Part shown: positions 7,004 to 14,987 of the stretch, piece after piece | Numbering within the stretch: the stretch's first letter is position 1 | Layout: every line of letters begins with the position of its first letter | NCBI GenBank assembly: GCA_051878085.1 | Contig: JBJEJN010000144.1 | Coordinates: 1-40,438, forward strand | DNA length: 40,438 bases | Reading direction: 5' to 3' | DNA from: SFTH01 sp051878085 | GTDB lineage: Bacteria > Bacillota > Clostridia > Christensenellales > Aristaeellaceae | The notes under the pieces: generated by a model | Databases searched by the model: none | What the model was told of the DNA's origin: nothing | What the model saw: only the letters and a program-made list of their open reading frames with translations | Position numbers and translations under genes: made by a program

Positions 7004-8551
7004 ATGGACAACGCGCCCCAGTATGTAATCGAAATGCTTCACATCACCAAGGAGTTCCCCGGCATCAAGGCGAACGACGACATCACATTGCAGCTGCGCA
7101 AGGGCGAGATCCATGCCCTGCTCGGCGAGAACGGCGCCGGAAAATCGACGCTGATGAGCGTCCTCTTCGGCCTCTATCAGCCCGAGGCCGGCATCATCAA
7201 GAAGGACGGCAAAGAGGTTCAGATCAACAATCCCAACGACGCCACCGCGCTGCACATCGGCATGGTGCACCAGCACTTCAAGCTGATCGACGTGTTCACG
7301 GTGCTAGACAACATCATCCTCGGCGCGGAGGACACGAAGCTGGGCTTCCTCCAGAAGAAGGAGGCGCGGCGCAAGGTGCAGGAGCTTTCCGAGAGATACG
7401 GCCTGAAGGTGGATCTCGACGCGAAGATCGAGGACATCACCGTGGGCATGCAGCAGCGCGTGGAGATATTGAAGATGCTCTACCGCGACAACGAGGTGCT
7501 GATCTTCGACGAGCCCACCGCCGTGCTCACCCCCCAGGAGATCGAGGAGCTGATGGAAATCATGCGCGGTCTCACCAAGGAGGGCAAGAGCATCCTGTTC
7601 ATCTCCCACAAGCTGAATGAAATCATGGAGGTCTCCGACCGCGTGACCGTGCTGCGCAAGGGTCGCTACGTGGGCACCGTGGAGACCAAGGACACCAGCA
7701 AGGCCGAGCTGAGCCGCATGATGGTCGGTCGTCCGGTGCAGCTGGAGGTGGAGAAGGGCGAGGCCCATCCCACCGAGCCGGTGCTGGAGGTGAAGAACCT
7801 GCACGTCACCAGCAAGCTGTACAAGAAGGACGCCGTCAAGGACGTGAGCTTCACCGCGCGCAAGGGCGAGATCCTGTGCATCGCGGGCATCGACGGCAAC
7901 GGCCAGACCGAGCTGATCCACGCGCTGACGGGCCTGGAGAAGGTTGCCTCGGGCAGCGTGACGCTCTGCGGCAGGGACATCACCCACGCCTCCATCCGCG
8001 CGCGCAGTGCGGCGGGCATGAGTCACATCCCGGAGGACCGCCACAAGCACGGCCTGATCCTGGATTACACCCTGGAGCAGAACATGGTGCTGCAAAAGTA
8101 TTATGAGCCCCGCTTCCAGAGGGGCGGCTTCATCCGCTTCGACGAGGTGCGCAAATATGCCGAGAGCCTGATTGAGCAGTACGACGTGCGCTCCGGCCAG
8201 GGCCCGATCACCGTGGCCCGCAGCATGTCCGGCGGCAACCAGCAGAAGGCCATCATCGCCCGCGAGATCGACCGGGATCTTCCGCTGATCGTGGCGGTGC
8301 AGCCCACCCGCGGCCTGGACGTGGGTGCAATCGAGTACATTCACAGCCAGCTGGTGGCCCAGCGCGACGCAGGCAAGGCCGTGCTGCTGGTGTCCCTGGA
8401 GCTGGACGAGGTCATGAACCTGTCCGACCGCATCCTGGTGATGTACGAGGGCGAGATCGTCGGCGAGTTTGATCCCAAAAATGTCACCGTCGAGGAGCTG
8501 GGCCTGTACATGGCGGGCGCGAAGCGGCAGGGAAAGGAGGAGCGCGCATGA
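7004..8551 (+). CDS. BMP-type nucleoside ABC transporter, ATP-binding protein (NupO-like)
   Basis: This 515-residue double ATPase is typical of nucleoside/simple-sugar importers of the Bmp/NupNOPQ group. The first domain has Walker A GENGAGKST (residues 41-49), the Q-loop MVHQHFKLIDVFTV, a signature region around VGMQQRVEILKML and Walker B VLIFDEPTAVLTP. The second has a degenerate Walker A (GIDGNGQTE), the signature SMSGGNQQKAIIAREI, and LIVAVQPTRGLDVG in place of a normal Walker B. That QPTRGLD variant is characteristic of this subfamily. The ATG at 7004 has GGGAGG 7 bp upstream. The stop overlaps the next permease start (ATGA). No BmpA-like lipoprotein gene precedes it, although this usually heads the operon. 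Confidence 0.95.
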   Translation: MDNAPQYVIEMLHITKEFPGIKANDDITLQLRKGEIHALLGENGAGKSTLMSVLFGLYQPEAGIIKKDGKEVQINNPNDATALHIGMVHQHFKLIDVFTVLDNIILGAEDTKLGFLQKKEARRKVQELSERYGLKVDLDAKIEDITVGMQQRVEILKMLYRDNEVLIFDEPTAVLTPQEIEELMEIMRGLTKEGKSILFISHKLNEIMEVSDRVTVLRKGRYVGTVETKDTSKAELSRMMVGRPVQLEVEKGEAHPTEPVLEVKNLHVTSKLYKKDAVKDVSFTARKGEILCIAGIDGNGQTELIHALTGLEKVASGSVTLCGRDITHASIRARSAAGMSHIPEDRHKHGLILDYTLEQNMVLQKYYEPRFQRGGFIRFDEVRKYAESLIEQYDVRSGQGPITVARSMSGGNQQKAIIAREIDRDLPLIVAVQPTRGLDVGAIEYIHSQLVAQRDAGKAVLLVSLELDEVMNLSDRILVMYEGEIVGEFDPKNVTVEELGLYMAGAKRQGKEERA

Positions 8552-9795
8552 GCAACAACAAGTCATCCCTCTTGCAAAAGGACGGCGCCCGCTCGGTGCT
8601 GGCGTCCCTTCTGTCCATCATCATCGGTCTGGCGGCAGGCGCGCTGGTCATCCTGATCGTGGGCCTGTTCAATCCCTCGCTGGGCCTGAAGAACGCCTGG
8701 GACGGCATCCGCCTGGTGATCTTCGGCCTGTTCTCCACCGGCCGCAGCGCCGCCGGCAGCCTCACCTTCGGCTTCAACCCGGCCAGCGTGGGCAACATGC
8801 TCTTCCGCGCCACGCCGGTGATCCTCACCGGTCTCTCCGTGGCCGTGGCCTTCAAGACCGGCTTGTTCAACATCGGCGCGGCCGGACAGTATCTGGCGGG
8901 CACCGCCGCCACGCTGTTCATCGCGCTGGGCCTCCCCTCCTCGCAGATGGCCATTCCCGGCGTGAACCCCAGCTCCATCCCGCCCATGGTGGTGTGGTTC
9001 CTGGCGCTGCTGGGCGGCATGGCCGCAGGCGCGCTCTGGGGCGTGATCCCCGGCCTGCTCAAGGCCTTCCTCAACATCAACGAGGTGCTGGCCTGCATCA
9101 TGACCAACTGGATCGCCGCCAACGTGGTCACCTGGGTCTTTGAGGTGTCCAACTTCAAGAACATCGTGGAGAACACCAAGACCAGCTACATCTACAAGAC
9201 GACGATCAACGGCGTGGCCACCCCCAAGATGGGCCTGGACAAGCTCTTCCCCGGCTCTCAGGTCAACGGCGGCATCATCATCGCCTGCCTGCTGGCGGTG
9301 CTGGTGTACATCCTGCTGACCAGGACCACCCTGGGCTACGAGCTCAAGGCCTGCGGCTCCAACCGCTTCGCCGCACGCTACGCCGGCATCAAGGACAAGC
9401 GCAACATCGTGCTGTCCATGGCCATCGCGGGCGCGCTGGCGGGCGCGGCAGGTTCGCTGTACTACCTCTCCGGCAACACCGAGTTCTACTGGTCCACCTA
9501 CCAGTCGCTGCCCTCCGCCGGCTTCAACGGCATCCCCGTGGCGCTGCTGGCGGTGAACAACCCCATCGCCGTCATCTTCACCGGCATCTTCATGTCGATG
9601 CTGGACATCTCCGGCCTGCAGCTGACCAACCTCACCGCCTACAACGAGTACATCACCGACGTCATCATCGCCGTCATCGTGTACCTGTCGGCCTTCTCGC
9701 TGGTCATCAAGCTGTGGCTGGGCGGCAAGAAGAAGTCCACCCAGACCGCGACCGCCGAAGTGAAATCCGGCACCGCAAAGGAGGGGAAGAAGTAA
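8548..9795 (+). CDS. Nucleoside ABC transporter permease 1 (NupP-like)
   Basis: This 415-residue membrane protein of the BPD_transp_2 family forms half of the channel of the nucleoside-type importer. It has about nine hydrophobic helices, including FKTGLFNIGAAGQYLAGTAA, where the FNIG.AGQ motif is typical of BMP-system first permeases, and the ATPase-contact stretch LGYELKACGSNRFAARYAGI near residue 270. The C-terminus is hydrophilic and Lys/Thr-rich (GGKKKSTQTATAEVKSG). It overlaps the ATPase gene by 4 bp and abuts the second permease start, so all three are co-translated. It is longer than RbsC-type permeases, as expected for the larger partner in this subfamily. Confidence 0.94.
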   Translation: MSNNKSSLLQKDGARSVLASLLSIIIGLAAGALVILIVGLFNPSLGLKNAWDGIRLVIFGLFSTGRSAAGSLTFGFNPASVGNMLFRATPVILTGLSVAVAFKTGLFNIGAAGQYLAGTAATLFIALGLPSSQMAIPGVNPSSIPPMVVWFLALLGGMAAGALWGVIPGLLKAFLNINEVLACIMTNWIAANVVTWVFEVSNFKNIVENTKTSYIYKTTINGVATPKMGLDKLFPGSQVNGGIIIACLLAVLVYILLTRTTLGYELKACGSNRFAARYAGIKDKRNIVLSMAIAGALAGAAGSLYYLSGNTEFYWSTYQSLPSAGFNGIPVALLAVNNPIAVIFTGIFMSMLDISGLQLTNLTAYNEYITDVIIAVIVYLSAFSLVIKLWLGGKKKSTQTATAEVKSGTAKEGKK

Positions 9796-10827
9796 ATGTC
9801 ATTCCTGATTCGACAGACGCTCATCTATGCGGTTCCCCTGATGATCGTCGCCCTGGCCGGCATCTTCGCCGAGCGCAGCGGCGTGATCAACCTGGCCCTG
9901 GAGGGCATCATGATCTTCGGCGCGTTCATCGGCGTGCTGTGCGTGCGCATTCTTCAGGTCACGCCCGTGTTCGAGGCCGCGAAGGCTGCGGGCAGCTTCT
10001 GGGGCCTGCAGGGCCTGATGTTCCTGGCGATGTTCGCCGCCGCGCTGATGGGCTCGATCTTCTCGCTATTGCTGGCCTTCGCGGCCATCAACCTGCGCGC
10101 CGACCAGACCATCGGCGGCACCGCGCTGAACCTGATGGCCCCGGCGCTGGTGCTGTTCCTGGTGCGCATGATCGCCAACCAGAACACCCTGCAGATGGCC
10201 AGCGGCGACTCCGCCAGCTACTTCATGCTCAAGAAATCCCACCTGGGCTACGGACGCACCGAGGAGATGGGCTTCCTGGGCGACACCTTCCTCAATAAGG
10301 TCTACCTCGCCACCTACTTCTGCATCCTGATCTACGTGATCCTCTCGATCATCCTGTACAAGACGAAGTTCGGCCTGCGCCTGCGCGCCTGCGGCGAGAA
10401 TCCCCAGGCGGCGGACTCCCTGGGCATCAACGTCTACAAGATGCGCTACAGCGGCGTGCTGATCTCCGGCGCGCTGGCCGGTCTGGGCGGCTTCGTGTAC
10501 GCCATGACCACCGCGAACTGCTCCTCCAACGGCGACGTTGCGGGCTTTGGCTTCCTGGCGCTGGCCGTCATGATCTTCGGCAACTGGAAGCCGCTGAACG
10601 TCGCGGGCGCAGCCACGCTGTTCGGCCTGTTCAAGTGCGTGGCGGCCTCCTACTCCAGCCTGGACATCAACGGCGACGGCGTCTACCTGCTGAAGGAGCT
10701 GAACATCAACCCCAACTTCTATCGCCTGCTGCCCTACCTGATCACGCTGATCGTGCTGGCCTTCACCTCGAAGAGCTCGAGGGCCCCGAAGGCCGAGGGC
10801 GTGCCCTACGACAAGAGTACAAGGTAA
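9796..10827 (+). CDS. Nucleoside ABC transporter permease 2 (NupQ-like)
   Basis: This 343-residue membrane permease is the second half of the channel. The early helix with AERSGVINLALEGIMIFGAF contains the ERSGV.NLALEG motif diagnostic of BMP-system second permeases. LRLRACGENPQAADSLGINV near residue 195 is the ATPase-contact loop. Its ATG directly follows the previous stop TAA, with GGGGAAG upstream. A strong hairpin terminator follows at 10836. The likely substrate is a purine or pyrimidine nucleoside, from family relations only. The binding protein must come from elsewhere in the genome. Confidence 0.94.
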   Translation: MSFLIRQTLIYAVPLMIVALAGIFAERSGVINLALEGIMIFGAFIGVLCVRILQVTPVFEAAKAAGSFWGLQGLMFLAMFAAALMGSIFSLLLAFAAINLRADQTIGGTALNLMAPALVLFLVRMIANQNTLQMASGDSASYFMLKKSHLGYGRTEEMGFLGDTFLNKVYLATYFCILIYVILSIILYKTKFGLRLRACGENPQAADSLGINVYKMRYSGVLISGALAGLGGFVYAMTTANCSSNGDVAGFGFLALAVMIFGNWKPLNVAGAATLFGLFKCVAASYSSLDINGDGVYLLKELNINPNFYRLLPYLITLIVLAFTSKSSRAPKAEGVPYDKSTR

Positions 10828-10835
10828 ACACAAGC

Positions 10836-10866
10836 GCCGCAGACGGTTTCGTCTGCGGCAATTTTT
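10836..10866 (+). terminator. Rho-independent terminator after the nucleoside transporter operon
   Basis: A perfect 10-bp stem, GCCGCAGACG / CGTCTGCGGC, with loop GTTT, is followed by AATTTTTG. Confidence 0.92.
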
Positions 10867-10870
10867 GCAT

Positions 10871-10907
10871 GCAGGGGTTTCAATCCCCTGCGTCGAACTT
10901 ATATATA
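10871..10907 (+). promoter_or_regulatory. Possible promoter with overlapping dyad before the thioredoxin-like gene
   Basis: A 7-bp inverted repeat GCAGGGG / CCCCTGC (10871-10877, 10885-10891) overlaps a weak -35 TTTCAA (10878-10883), with TATATA or TATACA at 10900-10907 as -10. The dyad might be an operator or a short hairpin. Confidence 0.4.
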
Positions 10908-10936
10908 CAGTAAAGACAAGCGGAGGTAAGAATTCC

Positions 10937-11461
10937 ATGAAAAAAACTCTGATTCTGCTGCTGGCGCTGGCGATGCTGGTCGCCGTACCCGCAGCCCTTG
11001 CCGAGACGAGCGGGCTCACCAGCTTCAGCACCTACGACATGGAGGCCCAGCCGGTGGACGAGAGCATTTTCTCCGGCTACGACCTGACCATGGTGAACAT
11101 CTGGGCGACCTGGTGCGGCTACTGCGTGCAGGAGATGCCGGAGCTGGCGAAGCTCAAGGACATGCTGCCGGAGAACGTGAACCTGATCACCATCTGCGAC
11201 GACGCGACCACCGAGACCGAGCTGGCCTACAACATCCTTCAGCAGACCGGCGCAACCAACTTCCAGACGCTGATGGGCACCCAGGAGATCTACGACCAGT
11301 TCCTCTACCAAGTCTACGCCTTCCCCACCACCTACTTCCTGGACAGCGCGGGCAATCCCGTGGGCGAACCCGTGGTGGGCGTTCCGGATCTGGATGACCC
11401 GGCGGGCACCTATTACGGCATCATTCAGGAGGTTCTGGCGATGCTGGAGGACGCGGCGTGA
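10937..11461 (+). CDS. TlpA-like thioredoxin-fold protein, secreted
   Basis: This 174-residue exported thiol-disulfide protein acts outside the cytoplasmic membrane. A signal peptide (MKKTLILLLALAMLVAV, cleavage near ALAET) is followed by a thioredoxin fold: strand TMVNIWATW, active site W59-C-G-Y-C63, and cis-proline region YAFPTTYFLD (Pro130). Unlike many ResA/TlpA proteins it has no lipobox. Start supported by CGGAGGT 9 bp upstream. The stop codon overlaps the GTG of a 52-residue CXXC peptide gene, which overlaps a polyferredoxin membrane protein gene. The three probably form one electron-transfer or thiol-redox module, with the membrane protein supplying electrons. The target substrates are unknown. 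Confidence 0.93.
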   Translation: MKKTLILLLALAMLVAVPAALAETSGLTSFSTYDMEAQPVDESIFSGYDLTMVNIWATWCGYCVQEMPELAKLKDMLPENVNLITICDDATTETELAYNILQQTGATNFQTLMGTQEIYDQFLYQVYAFPTTYFLDSAGNPVGEPVVGVPDLDDPAGTYYGIIQEVLAMLEDAA

Positions 11462-11616
11462 ACCTTCGCAATGCGCGGCTGACCTGGGCGCTGCGGGCGC
11501 TGCTTATCGCCGTCGCCGTGGGCTGCATCTGCTTCGGCGCGCTGCGGGGAGAGACGGAGATCGTGCTGCGCAAGGCTGTGCGCATCTGCCTGGAGTGCAT
11601 CGGGGTGGGCGCATGA
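11458..11616 (+). CDS. CD1871A-family CXXC-motif small membrane protein
   Basis: This 52-residue protein starts at a GTG that overlaps the thioredoxin stop by 4 bp and ends overlapping the next ATG by 4 bp. It has one hydrophobic helix (ALRALLIAVAVGCICF) containing a C-I-C pair, then a short amphipathic part ending ICLECIGVGA. The C-terminal CLECIG motif is the hallmark of the small CD1871A family, found in Clostridia between a TlpA-like thioredoxin and a 4Fe-4S membrane protein, exactly as here. I recognise the family from its motif and context; its function is not established. The CLEC thiols plausibly relay electrons between the two neighbours across or along the membrane. Confidence 0.85.
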   Translation: MNLRNARLTWALRALLIAVAVGCICFGALRGETEIVLRKAVRICLECIGVGA

Positions 11617-12512
11617 GTCGGAAGAAAGCGGGCGGGCGGCTGTTCCGCTATCGCGGCTGGATTCAGCTGGGCGCGACCCTCGGCACCAACGCGCACCTGC
11701 GCGGCTTCCTGACCGGGCGCATCTACTCCGGCGAGCTCAAGACCGCCTGCGTGCCGGGGCTGAACTGCTACTCCTGCCCGGGCGCGGTGGGCTCCTGTCC
11801 CATCGGCGCGATGCAGGCGGTGATCAGCGGCAACAAGCTGAACTTCTCCTATTACGTATTCGGCGTCCTGATGCTGTTCGGTGTGCTGCTGGGCAGGCTG
11901 ATCTGCGGCTTTCTGTGCCCCTTCGGCTGGATTCAGCAGCTGCTGCATAAGCTTCCGGGGAGGAAGCTGCGCGTTCCCGAAAAGATCGATCGCCCCGCGC
12001 GCTTTTTGAAGTACGGCGTGCTGGCGATCTTCGTGCTGGCGCTGCCGGCCTTTCTGGTGGACGGCTTCGGACTGGGCGCGCCCTACTTCTGCAAGTGGAT
12101 CTGTCCGGCGGGCACGCTGGAGGGCGGCATCCCGCTGGTGCTGACCAACGAGAGCCTGCGCGGTAGCCTGGGCTTCCTGTTCTGGTGGAAGATCGGCCTG
12201 CTGGCGCTGACGATCCTCGCGTCGGTGCTGATCTACCGCCCCTTCTGCAAGTACGTCTGCCCGCTGGGCGCGTTCTATGCGCTGTTCAACCGGGTGAGCC
12301 TGACCCGCATGGAGCTGGACGATGCGAGCTGTGTCTCCTGCGGAAAATGCGAACGCGAATGTCCCATGCAGGTGCAGGTGTTGAAGGACATCAACAGCGC
12401 CGAGTGCATCCGCTGCGGCAAGTGCGCACAGGTGTGTCCCACCGGAGCTATCGAGCTGCGCTTCGGCAAGCTTCGCCTGAAGGAAAATTCGCTGGCAGAG
12501 TACGGCAAATGA
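11613..12512 (+). CDS. 4Fe-4S membrane polyferredoxin (NapH/YccM-like)
   Basis: This 299-residue membrane protein is built for electron transfer. Three to four hydrophobic helices alternate with cysteine motifs: C46/C52/C55/C62 in the N-terminal loop, then C98-x3-C102, C160-x3-C164 and C212-x3-C216, each followed by PxG (CPFG, CPAG, CPLG). The C-terminus is a two-cluster ferredoxin domain: C240, C243, C246, C250 and C265, C268, C271, C275. This matches NapH/RdxA/CcoG-type proteins. The ATG overlaps the CXXC peptide stop. It probably delivers reducing power from a cytoplasmic ferredoxin to the peptide and the secreted thioredoxin; that route is inference. A GC-rich hairpin follows. Confidence 0.93.
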   Translation: MSRKKAGGRLFRYRGWIQLGATLGTNAHLRGFLTGRIYSGELKTACVPGLNCYSCPGAVGSCPIGAMQAVISGNKLNFSYYVFGVLMLFGVLLGRLICGFLCPFGWIQQLLHKLPGRKLRVPEKIDRPARFLKYGVLAIFVLALPAFLVDGFGLGAPYFCKWICPAGTLEGGIPLVLTNESLRGSLGFLFWWKIGLLALTILASVLIYRPFCKYVCPLGAFYALFNRVSLTRMELDDASCVSCGKCERECPMQVQVLKDINSAECIRCGKCAQVCPTGAIELRFGKLRLKENSLAEYGK

Positions 12513-12519
12513 TGACAAC

Positions 12520-12544
12520 GCCCCGAGGGATTTCCCCTCGGGGC
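12520..12544 (+). terminator. Hairpin after the redox operon
   Basis: Stem GCCCCGAGGG (12520-12529) / CCCTCGGGGC (12535-12544) with a short loop. It is followed by GCATTGCTTCTC rather than a clean T-run, so termination may be partial. Confidence 0.65.
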
Positions 12545-12565
12545 GCATTGCTTCTCAAAAGCATT

Positions 12566-12683
12566 TGACAAGCTGGACTCCTTTGTGCAAATTAAGCAGA
12601 CGCATCTCCAAAGGCACTGCTACGTCGTCACCCCAGGCTCCCTTGTGTAAAGGGAGCTGTCAGCGAAGCTGACTGAGGGATTG
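12566..12683. repeat. Interspersed palindromic repeat, copy A (solo left part)
   Basis: About 118 bp with clear similarity to the left part of the element at 17853. It runs from TGACAAGCTGGACTC to GACTGAGGGATTG. It contains the self-complementary core GGCTCCCTTGTGTAAAGGGAGC (12636-12657, arms CTCCCTT/AAGGGAG) and a tiny hairpin GTCAGC-GAA-GCTGAC. No coding potential. It sits between the convergent redox operon and the ketopantoate-reductase-like gene and fills that intergenic region. Confidence 0.85.
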
Positions 12684-12703
12684 TTTTCCCCTACGGCGCG
12701 CAC

Positions 12704-13618
12704 TCAGTAGGCCGCTTCCATTTCCCGGACGCGGGTGTACAGCCATTCGTTGACCGGAACGGACAGGCCGTGCTTTTTCGCAAGGCGGCAGACCGTGCCG
12801 GAGAACAGCTCCACCTCGCTCCTGCGATGGGCCAGACCATCCTGCCGCATGGAGGGCATGCCCTGGGGCGACATGGTGTTCATCAGCTCCACATAGAAAT
12901 TGAGGTCGTCCTCGGTGAGCTTCACGCCCTCATATCTGGACAGCTCCAGCACCTCGCGCATGGCGGCGATCATCATCTCCCGGGGCTTGCCGGGAGCCTG
13001 AATCGTGCCATAGGTTCCTTCGAAGACCATGACCACCTGATTCACGCCCACGTTGAGCATGAATTTGCCCCACAGGCGGTGCAGGATGTCCTCCTCGCGG
13101 GAATAGGGCATGCCGATGCGGTCGAACAGTGCGCAGACCGCGTCCAGCGCGGGCAGCTTTTCTGCCGAGGGCACGCCGATGCACAGCTGGCCCATGACCG
13201 TGTAGGTCAGTGCGCCGCCCAGCTTGACCGCGTCCATGCCCTGCGCCACGCAGTAGACCACGTTCCTGCCGCCGAAGCGCTGCTCCAGCAGATGTTCGCT
13301 GGTGATGCCGTTGAGCACGGACAGGAGCACGGTGTCCGGGCCGATCTGTCCGGCGGCGTCCTCCATGGCCTGATCGAGCGCCGTGGCCTTCACGGCGAAG
13401 ATCACCAGATCCGCCGGATCGCCGGTTTCATTCGCGTCGATCAGCCGGAAGTCGCAGCGATGGCCGTTGGCGCTGATTTCCATGCGCCCGTAGCGTTCGC
13501 GGCGTTCAGCGTTCACCACGAAGCCCACGCGCTCGCGGCCCAGATGTTCGGTGAGATAGTCGCCGTAGAGCACGCCCAGCGCACCCATGCCGACGATGGC
13601 GATTCGTTCGATGTTCAT
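12704..13618 (-). CDS. Ketopantoate reductase family protein (PanE/ApbA-like)
   Basis: This 304-residue NADPH-dependent reductase begins with a Rossmann fold, IERIAIVGMGALGVLYG, holding the GxGxxG dinucleotide motif near residue 11. The central region has LVIFAVKATALDQAM and LLSVLNGI.SEHLLEQRFG, matching the K and N-G family motifs. The C-terminal helical domain includes WGKFMLNVGVNQV and SMRQDGLAHRRSEVELFSG. True PanE makes pantoate for coenzyme A, but many paralogs reduce other 2-oxo acids, and no other pan gene is nearby. Start supported by AAGGAG 8 bp upstream. It lies 17 bp after the patatin gene on the same strand and is probably co-transcribed. Confidence 0.9.
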   Translation of the reverse strand: MNIERIAIVGMGALGVLYGDYLTEHLGRERVGFVVNAERRERYGRMEISANGHRCDFRLIDANETGDPADLVIFAVKATALDQAMEDAAGQIGPDTVLLSVLNGITSEHLLEQRFGGRNVVYCVAQGMDAVKLGGALTYTVMGQLCIGVPSAEKLPALDAVCALFDRIGMPYSREEDILHRLWGKFMLNVGVNQVVMVFEGTYGTIQAPGKPREMMIAAMREVLELSRYEGVKLTEDDLNFYVELMNTMSPQGMPSMRQDGLAHRRSEVELFSGTVCRLAKKHGLSVPVNEWLYTRVREMEAAY

Positions 13619-13635
13619 GGTTGATTACTCCTTGT

Positions 13636-14883
13636 CTACACCGTCTCGTCCATGCACTTCAGATACAGCGCCGCGGCGGTCTCCATGGGGAAGTCCGCCA
13701 GCTTGTGGCGGTTGCGGGCGAGGAAGTCCTTTTCGCGGAGCATGGACAGGAAGATCCACGCGGTGAGCACGCGCCCGCCCGCGCGGGCGGCCTCGTTCAT
13801 GCTGCGGTCCCACAGCGCGCCGTCGCCGTCCAGGTTCCTGGCGTAGTTCAGGATGCGCCCGGTGAGCACGTCCATGTCGTAGATGGCGTCCTCCCGGAAG
13901 CCCATCGCCTGGGCGCACAGCTCCAGGCCCCGCAGCAGCGCGTCCTTCCAGCTGAGCACCCGCAGCGGAGTCTCCGCGCCCAGCGCGCCGATGAGCACCG
14001 CGTCGCCGTCGCGCGCGTCGCAGCCCGCGTCGAACAGCGCAATCTCCCGGGTGTAGCGCCGCGCCGCCTCGGAAATTTTCAATTCGTTGACCCGGGTGAA
14101 GGTGTAGCGGATGCCATCGAAGCGCCCGTAGGCCTTCATGGTGTCGTAGTAGCCCATCAGGCGGCTGCGGCGCAGCAGCTGGGGGTTGAAGTCCATGAAG
14201 CCGCCCAGGTCGTGCAGCGGGTGAATCTGCTTCAGGAAGGGCATACAGCCGTACTCGGGGTGCACCGGCTGGGGATGGATGTCCACGGCGATGATCTCCT
14301 CCGCGCCGTCCTCGATGGCCATGGCGATGGGCATGTTGTCGGCATAGCCGCCGTCCATGTACTTCTCGCCGCCGATCTCCTTCATGGGGAAGATGGGGAA
14401 GCAGGAGGCCGAGGCCAGCAGATAGTCGGCCAGCTGCCCCTGGGGAATCTCGTTCAGGCGCACCGCGCGGCCGCTGAACTGGGGCATGCGGGTGAGCATC
14501 ATGCCCAGCTGCATGCCGGACGCGCGCACCCGGCCCTCGTCCAGCTTCTCGTCGATCAGCCGCACCAGCGGCGACACGTCCATCTTGAAGTTGTGGGCGT
14601 TCTCCAGCAGGAAGGGGATGATGTCCCGCTTGCGGGAGAGCATGGTGTCCACGGAGAAGTCCTCGTCCTCGTCCACCGCCACGATCTGCCGAATGGAGAT
14701 GTTGTTCCACAGATCCAGCGCGGCCTCGAAGTCATCCTGGGCTACCAGCGCCGCGTTCAGCGCGCCGATGGACGTGCCGTACACGCCGTCCAGGCGAATG
14801 TTCAGCTCCCGCAGCGCCTGCCATGCGCCGCACTCATACGCGCCCCTCGATCCGCCGCCGGAGAGCACCAGCGCCCGCTTCAT
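13636..14883 (-). CDS. Patatin-like phospholipase
   Basis: This 415-residue predicted lipid acyl hydrolase has a Ser-Asp dyad. Oxyanion loop GGGSRG is at residues 9-14, the nucleophile elbow GTSIG at 36-40 (Ser38), and the catalytic Asp in MDGGYADN (Asp177). The first ~230 residues form the patatin domain. The remaining C-terminal ~180 residues (IRYTFTRVNELKISEAARRYT onward) are helical and not recognised, making it longer than minimal RssA-type patatins. No signal peptide, so it is cytoplasmic. The ATG at 14883 was preferred because GGGAGG lies 7 bp upstream; another ATG two codons earlier is too close to that site. Upstream gene of a two-gene operon with the PanE-like gene. Confidence 0.92.
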   Translation of the reverse strand: MKRALVLSGGGSRGAYECGAWQALRELNIRLDGVYGTSIGALNAALVAQDDFEAALDLWNNISIRQIVAVDEDEDFSVDTMLSRKRDIIPFLLENAHNFKMDVSPLVRLIDEKLDEGRVRASGMQLGMMLTRMPQFSGRAVRLNEIPQGQLADYLLASASCFPIFPMKEIGGEKYMDGGYADNMPIAMAIEDGAEEIIAVDIHPQPVHPEYGCMPFLKQIHPLHDLGGFMDFNPQLLRRSRLMGYYDTMKAYGRFDGIRYTFTRVNELKISEAARRYTREIALFDAGCDARDGDAVLIGALGAETPLRVLSWKDALLRGLELCAQAMGFREDAIYDMDVLTGRILNYARNLDGDGALWDRSMNEAARAGGRVLTAWIFLSMLREKDFLARNRHKLADFPMETAAALYLKCMDETV

Positions 14884-14931
14884 ATCCATACCTCCCTGAT
14901 CGAACCGTATTTTATGATTTTTATTGATTCG

Positions 14932-14978
14932 GCAAGCCGAAGGCTTGGCCGGGTCGCTCACTCCACAGAGGGAGCGAC
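14932..14978 (-). terminator. Tandem hairpins after the HAD phosphatase gene
   Basis: Two adjacent dyads, GTCGCTC/GAGCGAC (14953-14978) and CAAGCC-GAA-GGCTTG (14933-14947), lie just after the leftward HAD gene. No strong T-run follows on that strand, so the role is uncertain. Confidence 0.4.
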
Positions 14979-14987
14979 AATCAAACG

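Noticed and set aside
10871..10891. GGTTTCAATCCCC-like sequence reminiscent of a CRISPR repeat
   Set aside because: It occurs once, with no spacers and no cas genes; it is better read as a small dyad near a promoter.
12704..13618. Assigning the gene symbol panE
   Set aside because: Family membership is clear, but many paralogs act on other oxo acids and no pantothenate genes are close.
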